A stretch of 64,000 nt of DNA from Lepraria neglecta (taxonomy: Eukaryota; Ascomycota; Lecanoromycetes; Lecanorales; Stereocaulaceae), in contig CM065646.1 of assembly GCA_033220425.1 (NCBI GenBank), forward strand, positions 3,417,501-3,481,500, given 5' to 3'. A program made the translations under genes and the position numbers. Positions 48,201-59,900 of this stretch are shown piece by piece. Every line of letters starts with the position of its first letter. Positions within the stretch are counted from its first letter, which is position 1. The notes beneath the pieces were generated by a model. It saw nothing but the letters and a program-made list of their open reading frames with translations. It was not told the DNA's origin and did not search any database.

Positions 48201-49034
48201 CTGCTCAACGAATACGAGAACCGCAGAGCCAGTCTTTGCGCGACCTAATGTTTTTCCTATTAGAGGTCGGGGTCTAGACCGCTCGACAGTATATTTCTAT
48301 TCACTTGCAGTCCCTGAAGCAGGTTTCGGTAGTACCGAGGGGAATTAATTGAAAGTTGCTATTAGGGCAGCTGCGGATTTTACCTGGGCGAGATATAAGG
48401 TTCTTACTGTTAGAGGTAGTACTTTAGGGTTCTGGTATAGATATAGTTCAGGCTCTCCATTTGCCGATATTGCTGATAGTAATTATACAAGTTGTGCTTC
48501 AGGAGTCGATACTTGAGACGACTCGATAGTAGATCTCCTTCTTATACTCCTCCTGCTAGAGAGACCTGGTATATAGTAACAGTAGACTTCGTGATCTGTC
48601 CGCGGTATAACCTTGATCTAGAACTTTAGTCCTACCCTAAGTGCTAACCGCTAACTCCCACTATTTAGCGTTGCTCCGTGGCCTGGCTTAATATTATCCG
48701 TTCGAGTCGAGAGAAAGGATTAGAAGGAGAACGTAGAGGTTGAGTTATTGTACAGCCTCAAAGCGTTAGAGTTAGGGTCTAGGTATAGCTCGAAGTGCAG
48801 CAGATTGATGTAGCAAGAGTTCCGAGCTTCAGACTCGGGGTATTTCAGGACCACGTCGCTGTCTTAAGACGCGCCAAATATGAATCTCTCGTTATCCGGA
48901 GTCTGCCTCAGGATTAGTATATCTCTTCCCTTACTGACGGCCGAGTTCTCTAAAAAGTAGCTCAGCTCTGGCGTTCCTGGAATACTACTATTGGGGGATA
49001 GTAGCAGTCTTTGGACGGCGATAGAAGCAATCAT
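45223..49034 (-). pseudogene. FHA-like, Ser/Thr kinase, ankyrin-repeat protein, RIP-degraded
   Basis: ATG complement at 49032-49034 starts MIASIAVQRLLLSPNSSIPG. Residues 50-180 or so resemble an FHA-type beta domain (ILRQTPDNERFIFGAS, NLLHFELYLDPNSNALRLYN). The kinase follows: GITIAIKVCQ (ATP-binding Lys), catalytic loop YHDIKPGN (about 47660-47683), CDFRIS where CDFGIS is expected (a GGG to AGG change), LPEYL and GDVWAFGVTM. The C-lobe ends in the open stretch 47222-47422. Residues after about 700 are ankyrin repeats (EVARLLLRYSAQVN, RTALYKAIGLRSN, YTPLMVASKQ, LKLLLKYGANIN). It ends at TGA 45223-45225. Stops fall on Gln/Trp codons, with some frame changes. Such kinase-ankyrin fusions are expanded in filamentous fungi. 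Confidence 0.7.
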
Positions 49035-49334
49035 TGACCTGTTCTCTTATAGGCGAACAGAATTTAACGCTGATGTTAACTCGGGCAAAAGAATTGCACA
49101 GACAGTATAGTCACGGAAACCGGTCAGATCGAGGGTGTTAACGGTAACGTCGCACCTCCCAGATCCCAAAGAGGTCATTCTTATCTTAAGCAGTCCATTA
49201 CTGACATAAAAGCGTCAAAACGCGGGCTACGGCGGAACCCCGGTTAAAATCACGAACTGTGCCCATCGAGCCACCCAGCGTTATCCTCTACTCCTTTTGC
49301 AGCAATAACTACTAAGCAGGTAAATTATAGTCGA
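49035..49334. other. intergenic spacer between divergent genes
   Basis: 300 bp of low RIP character between the kinase start (minus) and the next plus gene. Both promoters should be here. No specific element recognised. Confidence 0.35.
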
Positions 49335-50030
49335 TGCCAAATGACCCTATCGCTATCTACTGCGTCGGCTGGCTTAACCTAAGCGCATACTTCATTCAAG
49401 ACCCAGTTACTTTATCACGGAATATCGGACGATAAAGCAGAAGAGCTAAAAGACAGATTCAACCGTCGGAGCATTCCTGTTATAGACGACGAGTTATTCT
49501 TTAAGTACCTAGATAGAATTACTACTATAACTGTTCCTGAGGGAGTTGAGCGTAAGCTAGAACGTTTCGTTTGTGAGGAGGACGCTCGGATACACGACGA
49601 CTGTTTGACAGCGAAATTCAATATCGGGACGGCCAATATGGACGGCTTACAGATGGGCTCCTTATATATACGTTTGATTTTAAGCCTTCGTACCCACACT
49701 ATTCACGGTTTCGAGGGTCTTATAGTATACCTACTTCCTATACTGATTGAGGAGCTGCTGCGTTAGGCACAAGCTCCTAAGCGTCGATATCGTATTTCCC
49801 CGAGTCAAGGGTGCACCCATAAAGTGCTATAGCTACAGACAACAGAAAGGGTTCCTCGGCGTAGCGCCCGTATCTCCCAAAGACGAAGTAATACAAGAGT
49901 TGGGACATAAGAGGGACCTCAATAACGTGCAAGGTTAGTAGCGTCTCTATGTAGCCGCGCGGTACACTAACATAACCAAAGCTAGTTACTACTCTTCGCC
50001 GCCATAATCTATCCAAGTGCTACCCTAAAT
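49335..50030 (+). pseudogene. unrecognised protein, plus strand
   Basis: After an ATG at 49335 the reading shifts near 49400 to LLYHGISDDKAEELKDRFNR, then PVIDDELFFKYLDRITTITV, VERKLERFVCEEDARIHDDC and TANMDGLQMGSLYIRLILSL (about 49410-49690) without stops, then IVYLLPILIEELLR and a TAG at 49764. Beyond that the frame decays. It looks like a soluble helical protein I cannot name. The minus open frame 49415-49699 is a shadow. Placement of the start is uncertain. Confidence 0.35.
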
Positions 50031-50590
50031 TACCTCTCTTACCGCCATCTACATCATTATTGAAATCAAGGGGCGAACATAATAGAATAGCAAGCAGGTA
50101 GTACATTTGGATAGGTAAAGGGGTCTTGGACACTGGGTCGAGCTCTTTGATTTCGTTATATACAAACACACCTTTCCGTCTCGTCCAACGTCCCCTAGCA
50201 GATATAATTCGTAAGGTTATTAGTGCTGGCCCTTCAGTAGCATACGCTATACCTGATGGAGTAGTCCTCGCTTCAAGATCTGACTCCTTTTTATAGCCTA
50301 TACCTCGTAAGACATAGCTTAGCCTTGTGACAGAATCTGAGCCGACGTTTTAAGCTCAGCCGAGATAGGCCTGCCAAATATACTAAGAAAGTTCCTGTAG
50401 CGCCGTAAGGGAGGATTATTAATACTATAGAAGCCTCAAGGCCAGATATAAATTTATGGCACCTACCTACATTTGGATGCGTGCTTAGAATAGACCCGCG
50501 GCTGTCATATGATAGTGTCTAAGCACCGCCATAAATAGTATGGTATAGGCCGTTGGCAGACACGATTCTATCCGAATTCAATATTTAAGG
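50031..50590. other. degraded spacer
   Basis: RIP-like, no followable frame longer than about 30 codons. It may hold the 3' end of the preceding gene. Confidence 0.3.
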
Positions 50591-50599
50591 AAAGCCTAA

Positions 50600-51330
50600 T
50601 TCTAACTCCTTCCCTATCAAGTTCTTCCATTATATTAATTAATCTACGGCCTGACCGCCCCTCTAGATATCCCGACATCAAAGTTATTAGAAGCCTAGAC
50701 AATCAAGGTATCTTCAGTCCCAACAAGCCAGAAGGCCCTTAACTTGAACCCTCAAGATATGACCCTCAGCGCCTCCGAGCCGGTCCCTCGGTCACTTTCT
50801 AACCCCCTCGAACGCCACCGCGAACAGGAAGTTTAGGCTTCCTAAGACGACCTCCCACGCCTTCTGTCAAAAAGATGTTTCCCGATATCACGCCTCCGGA
50901 GCCCCTATACTTAGAGACTACTTTACGAAAGCCGTCGCACTTGCGCGATCGTCTAGTTATATATAGGAATCTTCCACCGTGCTAGGAACTTATAGCTATT
51001 AACCGTGAAGCTTAGGAGCTTGGTATCATGACCGTAACTCAGGAATATCTTCCTAGTAATCTCTAAGTATTAAAGCAACGACCGGCCGATCAAAGCCGCA
51101 ACTACCATGACCTTCAGAAAAAGTTAGGGTTTTATCGCCAAGAAGTCGTCCTCTACAAAAAATATCACAGCGCGTATATGGCTTTGAGGGCAAGGGTCGA
51201 GGAATTGCACGAAGCCTAACTAGGCCTGTCTAAAGGCCTAGCAGATACAGATTAGGCATTAAGGGAGTATTAGGCTGAACACCGTGAGGATAGCAATAAA
51301 GAGGAGGTCATTTTCTTAAGGCCGTTCTGA
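50600..51330 (+). pseudogene. coiled-coil hypothetical protein, RIP-degraded
   Basis: A single plus frame runs from about 50600 to TGA 51328-51330. A Pro/Arg-rich N-terminal half (PPRTGSLGFLRRPPTPSVKK) is followed by PDITPPEPLYLETTLRK, RDRLVIYRNLPPC, ADQSRNYHDLQKKLGFYRQE, VVLYKKYHSAYMALRARVEE and REDSNKEEVIFL. The second half is strongly helical with heptad character. Seven or eight internal TAG/TAA codons sit at presumed Gln/Trp sites. No family name is known to me; it resembles other helical proteins in this window in general character only. Confidence 0.45.
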
Positions 51331-53100
51331 AGCCTTAGCTATGCTTGTATTAAGTTATTCTCATATCATCTTCGCATAGGTCATTATAGTCGATATTAAG
51401 TAAAGCCTCACACTGAAAATTCTCCGAATCACAAGGCTTTATAAAGACAGAATCCGTGATAACCTCAATAACTAGTATACTTTTGATACACAGAGATCAA
51501 TAGTCGTCATATTCCTGTGCGGTCCTAAGACCGGTACATGCGATTTACCTATTGACCGTAGTTAACTAGTACAGCGTTTTCTTAGAGGGTCATCCGGACG
51601 GCCTCAAAAAGAACAGTCGCTATCTTTAGACATCCAAATACATATATATTATTAGTTCGTCTCCAATCAATATGTCAGACCTCCGTCTATAGATAGTCAT
51701 TCGATCAAACTAAAACGAACTTAAATTCTAAGAATAAGGTATCTGACGGCCATTTCACAATCACGTGCTAGTAGCTACTAATAGATACCATTTTGCTCTT
51801 AAGGGGCCTAATCATGTAAGACATACAAAAGGACAAGTTCCTTGCTCCTACAAAAAGGCATATCCATATAGAACCATAGAGGTAGAGAGCAAGCTCACGA
51901 ACATCTTTTGCGTTTGTGTTTTATTATATATCTGGGCTTGTACCCTGCTTCGACTTCATTCCAAATAAATATCAATAGCGAAAGACAGCGGCTCGCTAAC
52001 AGACTCTTCGCGAAGGCGTAGGGAGAATACAATATACTAAAGAAGAGGTAGAACTTGCATTAAGAAAGCGAACGAGCTGGCAATAAAGTGCTCCGCGGAT
52101 GTCTATCTTTTCTTGTATAAAAATCATCGCTATATAATATACAGTTCAAGTCAACGGGCAGGTTGGCCCCCCTCTGATACGACCGTGGTATGGTTTCCCC
52201 GTGTTCTTTAACCGAAACCATTCTTATACGGCGCAGAAGACCGAGTGTTTCCCCCTCCCTAAAGTGTTCAGCCCGTTCGATCTCGGCTCTGTAGTGGATT
52301 CCAGCGAGGCCGAATGTCATGGCCACCTCAATCAAAGGAGCTCACGCCCGCACGAAGCAGCGAAAGATAAGCCTGACAATGAAGTCAAGATGACACATGG
52401 TGGTTTATATCCCTTCTGAAAAGGTATGAATATAGGCTTATTAAGTAATCAGGGTCGAAGTCGAAGAGTGCTCGGAGCACGACTGGCGAGGGTAGTTACA
52501 GGTTCGCGAGGGACCAAGCGAAACGAAGCCGAAGTTTACCGGCTTCGCTAATAAGAAAGCGAGATTAAAGACGGGAGGTGCAGCCCGATCTAGGAATGCC
52601 AACGGAATTTTATAGCCTAGCAATGAACAAGCCATGAGTTATTGAACCAAGCCTTCGTACTGAACAACCTGCCCTCCAAGACCATTGCCTCTTTTATATC
52701 AAGTTAGAGGCTTGCCTAGTATCGGTGACGAGCACCGGTGTAGCAGATCGGGGATTTTTTCCGACTTGCCAATAAAGGCGCAATAGCGGGTGCACTGAGT
52801 TACAGCACCCACTCGTGACCGGAGCTGAGAAGTTGCCACGGCCTGATCCAACGGCTCAGCCGACTCGCTCCTTTTAGGCGACCCAAGGAATCGTTCCTCG
52901 TGATCGTATGGCGGTCAATATAATAGAGTTTGGACCAAAAGTCGCTAGGCGAAGCCCAAACAATGTAGCTGAGGGGAGTAGGGACTTATACTAGACACTT
53001 ATACGAGTCAATTGAAATATAAAGCGTCCGCACCATCTTTTACTTCTCATCTACTTATCCTCCACATCTTGTGGCTATATATCCCTCCTCGAAGATATCG
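51331..53100. other. intergenic region with weak open frames
   Basis: Scattered open frames of 60-90 codons (51765-51968, 52060-52335 minus, 52201-52419, 52441-52635 minus) overlap on opposite strands and show no domain. Composition changes from RIP-like to normal at about 52000. I see no RNA gene. Confidence 0.35.
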
Positions 53101-53103
53101 AAC

Positions 53104-53355
53104 ATGGCGGCTACCACTAGAAGCTCCAAGATCGAACTACTTAGAGAAAGAAAGCGTAGGAATAAAGTAGACGAACGTAAGTCTTCCAATCGAACCGATT
53201 TGACAGCCCATATACTAACCCTATTACCAGGTAAGAGAGGTAAAGAGAAATTGGAAAGACTGGATAAATTGGAACGGAGACTTAGAGGGAATGAAAGAGA
53301 GAAAGACTTAGGGGCGGAAGAGAGTGAAGACGGGGGGAAGCAGCAAGGACTTTGA
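53104..53355 (+). CDS. small basic helical protein, unrecognised
   Basis: 83 codons from ATG 53104 to TGA, without interruption, in sequence of normal CpA/TpG content. The N-terminal half is highly basic and helical (KIELLRERKRRNKVDERKSS), reminiscent of a bZIP basic region, but no leucine zipper with regular spacing follows; instead come KEKLERLDKLERRLRGN and an acidic end. It may be the first exon of a gene that continues at 53429-53794, since a GT...AG pair in 53375-53425 could splice them, but this is not secure. Confidence 0.4.
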   Translation: MAATTRSSKIELLRERKRRNKVDERKSSNRTDLTAHILTLLPGKRGKEKLERLDKLERRLRGNEREKDLGAEESEDGGKQQGL

Positions 53356-53428
53356 AGAAGCCGGCTCTGCGTTCACCAGGTACATTATCTAATGTGTCCC
53401 GGACCACAGTAGGGAAACTCAGCAAAGA

Positions 53429-53794
53429 TTGTTACTCTTCCTAATTGCTTCGCAGTTTCACAATCCGTATAGTGCAGACGCGCTATATGGCTCCGCGCAG
53501 CCACACTTCGCACCAAGTTCTTTCCCAATCACGGAGAATCTATACAACGTCCACATTTCAAGCCAAACTCCGCAGCTAAACCCTGTACAGCTACCGCTAA
53601 GGAACCCTAATCTAGCGTTCCCGCAGCCCTCTCACCTCGATATCACCAAACCTGGCGGCAACGTAACCGGCATGTTCTCAGATCGAGATCATTCCGGCGC
53701 ATCGGCGATGCCCAGGAATCTGACGACTCCCTGTCCACCGGTTCCAAGTTTTCCGGGGATAGGGCAGCCTCCATGCTGTGGGAATTGCGTGTAG
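53429..53794 (+). CDS. hypothetical Pro/Asn-rich frame, possibly exon 2 of the preceding gene
   Basis: 121 codons without a stop: IASQFHNPYSADALYGSAQP, LNPVQLPLRNPNLAF, then PCPPVPSFPGIGQPPCCGNC at the end. Low complexity, no recognised domain. Its beginning bears a weak resemblance to the start of the minus-strand gene at 54357-55153 (Phe...Asn/Ser...Asp...Tyr...Pro spacing), so the two may be distant paralogues. The start codon is not defined, since the frame simply opens here. Confidence 0.3.
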   Translation: MLLFLIASQFHNPYSADALYGSAQPHFAPSSFPITENLYNVHISSQTPQLNPVQLPLRNPNLAFPQPSHLDITKPGGNVTGMFSDRDHSGASAMPRNLTTPCPPVPSFPGIGQPPCCGNCV

Positions 53795-54356
53795 TGCCCA
53801 CTGCATAATTATTGAATGAATTTAGCGCTGTCCATACCAGCCTTGCAGGGGATACTAGAGGATATTGGAGCAGATCGATTCTATAAGTGGTTTAATATCA
53901 AAGCTAGACAAGCAGCTTCCTCGATGCAGGATTGCTTATAATAGGTCACAATTGAGTTTACAGGAACTAGAGGAGTAGAGTAAGCCGCCTGCGGATCATG
54001 CTAGTGTTAAGACTAATTCAACCGCTTACGTGCTACCAATTGTAATGCATTATCAATTGTGAATAAACGAGAACCGCACTAACCGTTCGCCAGAGCACGA
54101 ACATCACAGCTCCATACGTCTGAAATCAACCCTGTCGGTCACAAATCCTACGCTAATTGGTCCTGCGCTCCACAGGACCGTATTAAGTCAAGGCATCACA
54201 AGTCGTCGGCAGCCATCTTAGCCACTGGCGCAAATATTGATCAGAGTTCGCAGTATCAAATTCTATCACAAGAAGCGGCCCAGACATGCGTAAACTTGCC
54301 TAGAGGCTTTCGCGAACAGAATCCTACAAAGAATGTCGTATCTCTCAATTTAACCT
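53795..54356. other. spacer
   Basis: No frame longer than about 40 codons on either strand. It separates convergent genes. Confidence 0.35.
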
Positions 54357-55153
54357 CTATGTATTAGAGTCTACGGCTCCGTCAGCCCATGCTCCAGAAG
54401 TCTTTTCCTGCTTTTGCTGTGCGACTGCCTTCAGCTCATCGTGAATTTCCTTAACCTCTGCATGCAACTTCCTCGTCCAGCCTGCCATCAGTCGTATCTG
54501 GTCGAAAATTTGCCTGCAAATGTTTTGTTAGCTTTTCGGACACGCCGACTACGTATATCACCTACTTTTCTACCGTATCGATTCGTGCTTCGAAACGGTG
54601 CTCATATTTTGTGAACTTCCTGATAATGTCTGGATAATGGCGGTCATGTCGTCTCTGTATAACGTTGAGGTGTTCTACTTGGCGCTTTAATGTCTCTATA
54701 TCCTCTAGCCCCTTGTCCGGGGCAGGCTCCTTATCTGAAGACAAAGACAAGACCGAGTTTTTACACCGGTTATATTCCTTAATATCGTTGGAAGCATAAG
54801 CCCCGCGACTTGGCCCATCGTCAACGATTGAATTGCGGGTAGCTGTGTTGTGTGCCGTCTCAGGAGGACCGGTGTAGGGTAGGGCTTGGGGACCCGTATT
54901 TGTAGGAAGATGATGCACGTTGTAATAGTTCGGAAATAGAATATTGTTGTGGCAGCAAGCGGCATATATGCCTGCAGGGCTAGCGTTCGTGTCTAATAAC
55001 ACTGTATTAGGCGGGATATTTGCACCGTTGGGAAGAAGCTGTTCGGCATTCCCTTCGATGCTGTTGAGGACACATGGGCTATATATTGGAGTGTTGAAAT
55101 ATGGCTCGTGATAAGGGTATATTATATCTATCGAGTTTTGCGAGAAATGACGA
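54357..55153 (-). CDS. spliced hypothetical protein with C-terminal coiled coil, no stops
   Basis: Exon A (55153-54566) and exon B (54513-54357) are joined by a 52-bp intron (54514-54565, GTAGGT...GCTAAC...TTTGCAG). Splicing turns a TAG into a continuous helix: EHRFEARIDTVEK followed by QIFDQIRLMAGWTRKLHAEV and KEIHDELKAVAQQKQ, ending at TAG 54357-54359. The first half is Pro/Asn/Tyr-rich and disordered; the second half (DIETLKRQVEHLNVIQRRHD onward) is coiled coil. No ATG is found at the 5' end; a 37-bp candidate intron (55154-55190) may join an upstream exon, or the start was lost. This is one of the few genes in the window without RIP stops. Family unknown. Confidence 0.5.
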
Positions 55154-55263
55154 CTAGAAGAAGGCGCGATTTAAATCAGCGTCGACTTACGGTATCGGAG
55201 GTTCCGGCAAAAGAACAGATACGTATTTTTACCGCGTACCACACCACTGTAAGGTACTAGCGC

Positions 55264-55306
55264 GAAAAGTCACCGCGGAGAGTCACCGCGGTGACTCTCC
55301 GCTGAC
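55264..55306. repeat. AGTCACCGCGG cluster with 28-bp perfect palindrome
   Basis: A direct copy of AGTCACCGCGG at 55269-55279 abuts a perfect 28-bp palindrome at 55275-55302 centred on CCGCGG. The word AGTCACCG recurs in the cluster at 61748-61830. Confidence 0.8.
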
Positions 55307-55309
55307 ACC

Positions 55310-55668
55310 CATATCCTACTCGACTAGGAGGTCAATCCCATTGGATCGAAGGTAAGGCCGAGGATAATATAAGACTATTGATACTCGTATCCCTGTACCA
55401 AAGTCGATCCGTTCTATTATACCCCGTTCGGCTGGTTAAAGCGTTAGTATCTATTTATAGGCTATAGCCAGAGTCTCGTCAATATAATAGAGTGATTAGC
55501 CTAGAAGGGAAAGAGAGTCCTTTGGTAAAATAAGCTGTAACTTTCAAGGGCTAGCAAGCATAGGGCAAAAAGGTGGGACATAATTCCGTACCGCTTTTAA
55601 TGCTACTCCTACGTTAAAGCCCTCTACGAAACCTGGTATGGTAATTGAACCAAGAATCAAAAGTGATC
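55310..55668. other. RIP-like spacer
   Basis: No followable frame. It lies between the palindrome and the coiled-coil gene. Confidence 0.3.
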
Positions 55669-56481
55669 ATGCCCCGCGAAGACCTGCACATCTCTAAGCA
55701 AACCATATATTTAGTAGGCCTATTTACCAGACGCTCAATGAGCGGAGGACACCCCATAGCTTCCGAAGGCAACGAATCCTAGGACCGTTACCCTCGCTCG
55801 ATACCTGATAAGATCCGAAGGCTCCTAGAACACCTTATAGAGAAACACAGCGGTTAGTTACAGCGACTCGGCGCTTCCAATCAGCAGATTCAGATGAAGC
55901 TCAACCATACCAGCGATTGCTTGTAACAGGCGACCCACGTGCAAAGCCGAACCGCCGATGCTCTTAACGCATATAAAGAGAGTCTTAGGCTCGAACAGGA
56001 ATCACACCAACTCATACGCAAAAGTCTTTAACACGAATTCGCCCAGCTCGCCATCTCGGAAAGCGCGATCGAGAGACTAACGAAACAGCTCGCCATATTG
56101 CAAGACTCGGTGGATAGCTTTCAGCGCCTCGCACTACGTCTAGGAGAGTTTGTGAACACGATGCAGGAGAGCGACGGGCAGGACCTGGCGCAGCGTAAAG
56201 ATATTTGCACGGTCTTACGAGAATCGGAGGAAAAGATAAGACGTATTGCAGCCTTGGAGGAGAGTCTAGCTAGGTCGTAAGCGGAGTTTAAGGAGAAACT
56301 TGGCAAGGTAAAAGCAGACCTTCTAGAGGACTTCTATACTCGGCAGAAGAAATACTTAGCCTTCTTAGAGGAGAATATGCCCGGAACTGATATCGATTCC
56401 TCTAGTCCTGATAGTAAGGCTGAGAGCTCAGACGATTCGAACCTTGAAGGTAACTATCCTGCTAAAAGAAGGAAGCAGTAG
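55669..56481 (+). pseudogene. coiled-coil protein with acidic tail, RIP-degraded
   Basis: One plus frame from ATG 55669 (MPREDLHISKQTIYLVGLFT) to TAG 56479-56481, about 270 codons. Long heptad-rich region: SRTADALNAYKESLRLEQES, ESAIERLTKQLAILQDSVDS, FQRLALRLGEFVNTMQES and VLRESEEKIRRIAALEESLA. It ends in an acidic Ser-rich tail and a basic AKRRKQ, possibly a nuclear localisation signal. Five to six TAG/TAA codons interrupt it at presumed Gln/Trp positions. No indels are needed. Gene family not recognised. It lies just upstream of, and in the same direction as, the patatin-like gene. Confidence 0.5.
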
Positions 56482-56922
56482 CATGGGATAACAGAATAGC
56501 AGAATCGGAACGCCGGACGTTTAGACCACTAGTAAAACGATAGTTTTAGATCAATTTTATTTCCTTGTCTGTTTGCTATTTCCCGGGCATATTCATACAC
56601 GTTCTTGCGGGTGCAAAGCTCCAACTGTATTGTTCGTGGAAGTTATGTTTGGCTGCGTCGGCTGGTGGAAAGCAATATTATCATTTTCCACTCTCAACTG
56701 ATTGTTATAGGCATGTACACCCGTTTATAACTTTTGATCTGCCTTTTGATTAAACGGCACTGATAAGGATCTAAGATCAATTTATAGTGGCGGCCCTGCG
56801 TTCTTAAGTACCGTTTGGGGGCTTTTATTCGGCTGCCACCTTTATAAAGCGTCCTTAGAATGAATCTTCCTTGAAATACTCTAGTTATTGTAAAGTTGTT
56901 CCGAAGATATCAGCTGAAAACG
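56482..56922. promoter_or_regulatory. spacer upstream of patatin-like gene
   Basis: About 440 bp with moderate AT content and only a short open frame (56565-56753). The promoter of the patatin-like gene is expected here, but no element is identified. Confidence 0.3.
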
Positions 56923-59900
56923 ATGAATTTTTGCGAGTATATTACTTGGCTCCAAGTCTCCGGACTAGAAGATATCACACTCTATGATGAGGGCCGAATG
57001 CGCAGGATTCTTACTAATATGGTTAACCCAAAGGCATAGAGACCTTCCCTGTTACTCTTCCTAGGCCACAGAGCTAAAAATGTTGCGCTTCGAGAGCTTT
57101 TCCCTTATAATAATATTCGGAGAGGCCGCAGTAATAGCTTAGCGAACCTGAGAGTTGATACTGTAACGCTAAGCTCAGACTATCCAATTCTCTTCGCGGA
57201 TAGTAATCCGACCTTCGCTCCTACTCCTAATTCCGATACGCCCATCTGCTATAAAACGAAGTCGTACCTATTCCACTCTCAAAATCGCCTCGATATCAGC
57301 CTTTTCGACTTTGTCTACGCCCGCTTCTTCTGTCTCTTTAGTGATATGATTTGTATCTTCGCTGACGATTTCGCAAATTTGGACTGCGTGGTAGAGCGTC
57401 TCAAAAGTTGGGCAGCTGCTGGCAGTGCCTGCAATCACTTTTGCCAAGTACGCCCAAGGGTGATTGTCGTAGTCAAGGGTGATGATGTTAGCCCTATATA
57501 CAACCTCCTGTAGGCGCAGGATCTGCGGTTTAACCTGTATCAGCAAGATCTTATCAGCTTCTTCTCTTCTATCACCGTGCTACACCTCGCCGATATCCAG
57601 ATTTCCCCTTCAGCACGTCACCGACGTCTTAAAGAAGTTCTCTTACGCTATACAGATAAGATGCGCTAACTCCGACAGAGCGTATACTACCTATACTCTG
57701 TAACTCACCTTAATCATTTCTTTGAGGAGGCCATTCGCTATATAGCCGTCAAATCTTACCTCCCTTTTAACTTCCTCCTTACCAGTCGTCAGTATAATAT
57801 AGTTTTGCAGGACTTCTGCGAGTACCTGACGAATTACTTACAGGTTAGCGAAGAGTTTATTAATAATGAGGATATATTGTCGATATTGGCTTCGAGTATA
57901 TTAATAGATGCATACCCTCCTAGTATGCACGGTTAGTCTCGCCTGTACTATCCCAAGCCCTGAACTGATAAAGTTATCTAGTATTCGATCCGGCGCTCGT
58001 ATACGACATTATCTACAAGCCTTTCTATCTCAAAGCTCTGAGCCATTTTCACGAGGGAATTAAGTCGATAGAGTAGAGATCTCAATATCTACGACGAGCT
58101 ATAATCTTAACTTTTACTGAGACGGTTAAGCTGGATCTAAGACCCGATGTTTTTCATCTTCAATTACTATGAAAGACACGTATACGGTAGGAGCTAATCA
58201 AGAGTAACCGGACTTACCTTTCATGTCTCCGACGAGTACTAGAAAACGTCCTGAGCTACGGGCATACTCTCTGCGACATATGTGTCTATATATTCGGTGT
58301 ATCTATACCCGGCTTCGAGTACCGATATAAGCTGGGGGAGTGTACTATATGTGGGCTGGGAACTATGACCAAGACCTTGAAGCCTCCAACCGCGGGCGCC
58401 CGCATTCTCAGCATCGATGGTGGGGGTGTGCGGGGGGTGGTGCCTTTAGAATTCTTGGGCATGTTGCAATCGGCCGTTGGACCGGTCTGTCCAATCCAGG
58501 ACCTGTTCGACTTGGCTTTCGGAATAAGCTCTGGTAAGTGTATAGGACATATAGAACAATAGCTAGACTCACCTTACCATAGGGGGTCTTATCGTATTAG
58601 GGCTTTTCCTGCACCATTAGGCCGTTTCATAGTACGTCCAGACCTTCGACGCCCTTGCCAAACAATGTTTTGAGAAGCGTGAACGGGGGTCGCATAATCT
58701 CTTTAGACGAGTCTGGAACGCTCTTAAATACTGGGTTTCGGATGAGTGTTATAAAGCTGACGAACTGGAGGCAGCGCTGCGGCTTCAGTTTAGAGACTAC
58801 CAAAAAGTGTTCGACTATACATATTATCTTGCCAATACCAAAGTTACTGTAACTGGCACCCTTGTTGAAGACGTTTTTCCTGTACTTTTTTCCAACTATA
58901 ACGGTGCCGGTATTCGGACTACGGATTGTGGTATGTCGCCTTGACCGAGTAGAGCGGACTTTTACTAAATTAGAAGCTCAGGCTACAAACATTTACGCCC
59001 GAAAAAAAGGGAAGAAGAAGTTTACGTATGGGAAGCGTAAGTAAAGACTACCTTCGAAGCGTTTCTAGCTGACTGATGTTCGGAACAGCGGTCGCGCAAC
59101 CTCTGCAGCGCCCCCGTAAGTAGAATTCCGCACCGTACCTATATTTACTAACATATTTCAGATTATTCAGACCCCTTAAGACTGCTGGTATAGGCCTCGT
59201 GCAAGATGGGGGACTAGCTCATAACAATCCTGCCCGCTTGGCCATATGGGAATGTCGTCAGATCTGGCCTCAACATAACGGACCCGATATCGTCGTCTCC
59301 CTTGGTACCGGTACCAGCGAAGGGCGTAGGTCGCAGAGCGATTCTCGCCGCTATAATATCGGGTCTAATAGCTTCGTCCCTCGGTTGTGGCGATTATTCA
59401 TATCTTTCGTAGACGGTCAAAGAGCCTGGGTCGATTTATTCAACGGACTGGACGAAAAGACACGCGCGAACTATTTTCGCCTTAACTTAGTCTTGCCTGG
59501 TAAGGATATTACAATGGACGATATAGCCAGTATGGAAATGCTACGTTCCGCTATACGCGTACAGCCTTAAGGGTGGGAATATTGCCTTAACGTAGCCACT
59601 GTACTACTCGTCTCTTCGTTCTTCTTCGAGATTAAAGAGGGTCCTAAGTTTACGTTAGGGTTATATCACTGCGAGGGTCTAATACGCTGTCGTCTTCCCG
59701 GATATATCATTTTCCAGGCTCTACTAAACATTAAGTAGTCGAGTTGGGTCTTTGTAACGGACACAGAAGTACTAGGCCATTATACCCCTTTACTGGATCG
59801 TTACCGGCGCTGCTCTCAGTATAGAAAAGCCGTGAAATTATGCGTCCGTCATCCATCCGACCCTATTACGATATACATGCGTGACTCTAAGTAATAGCGC

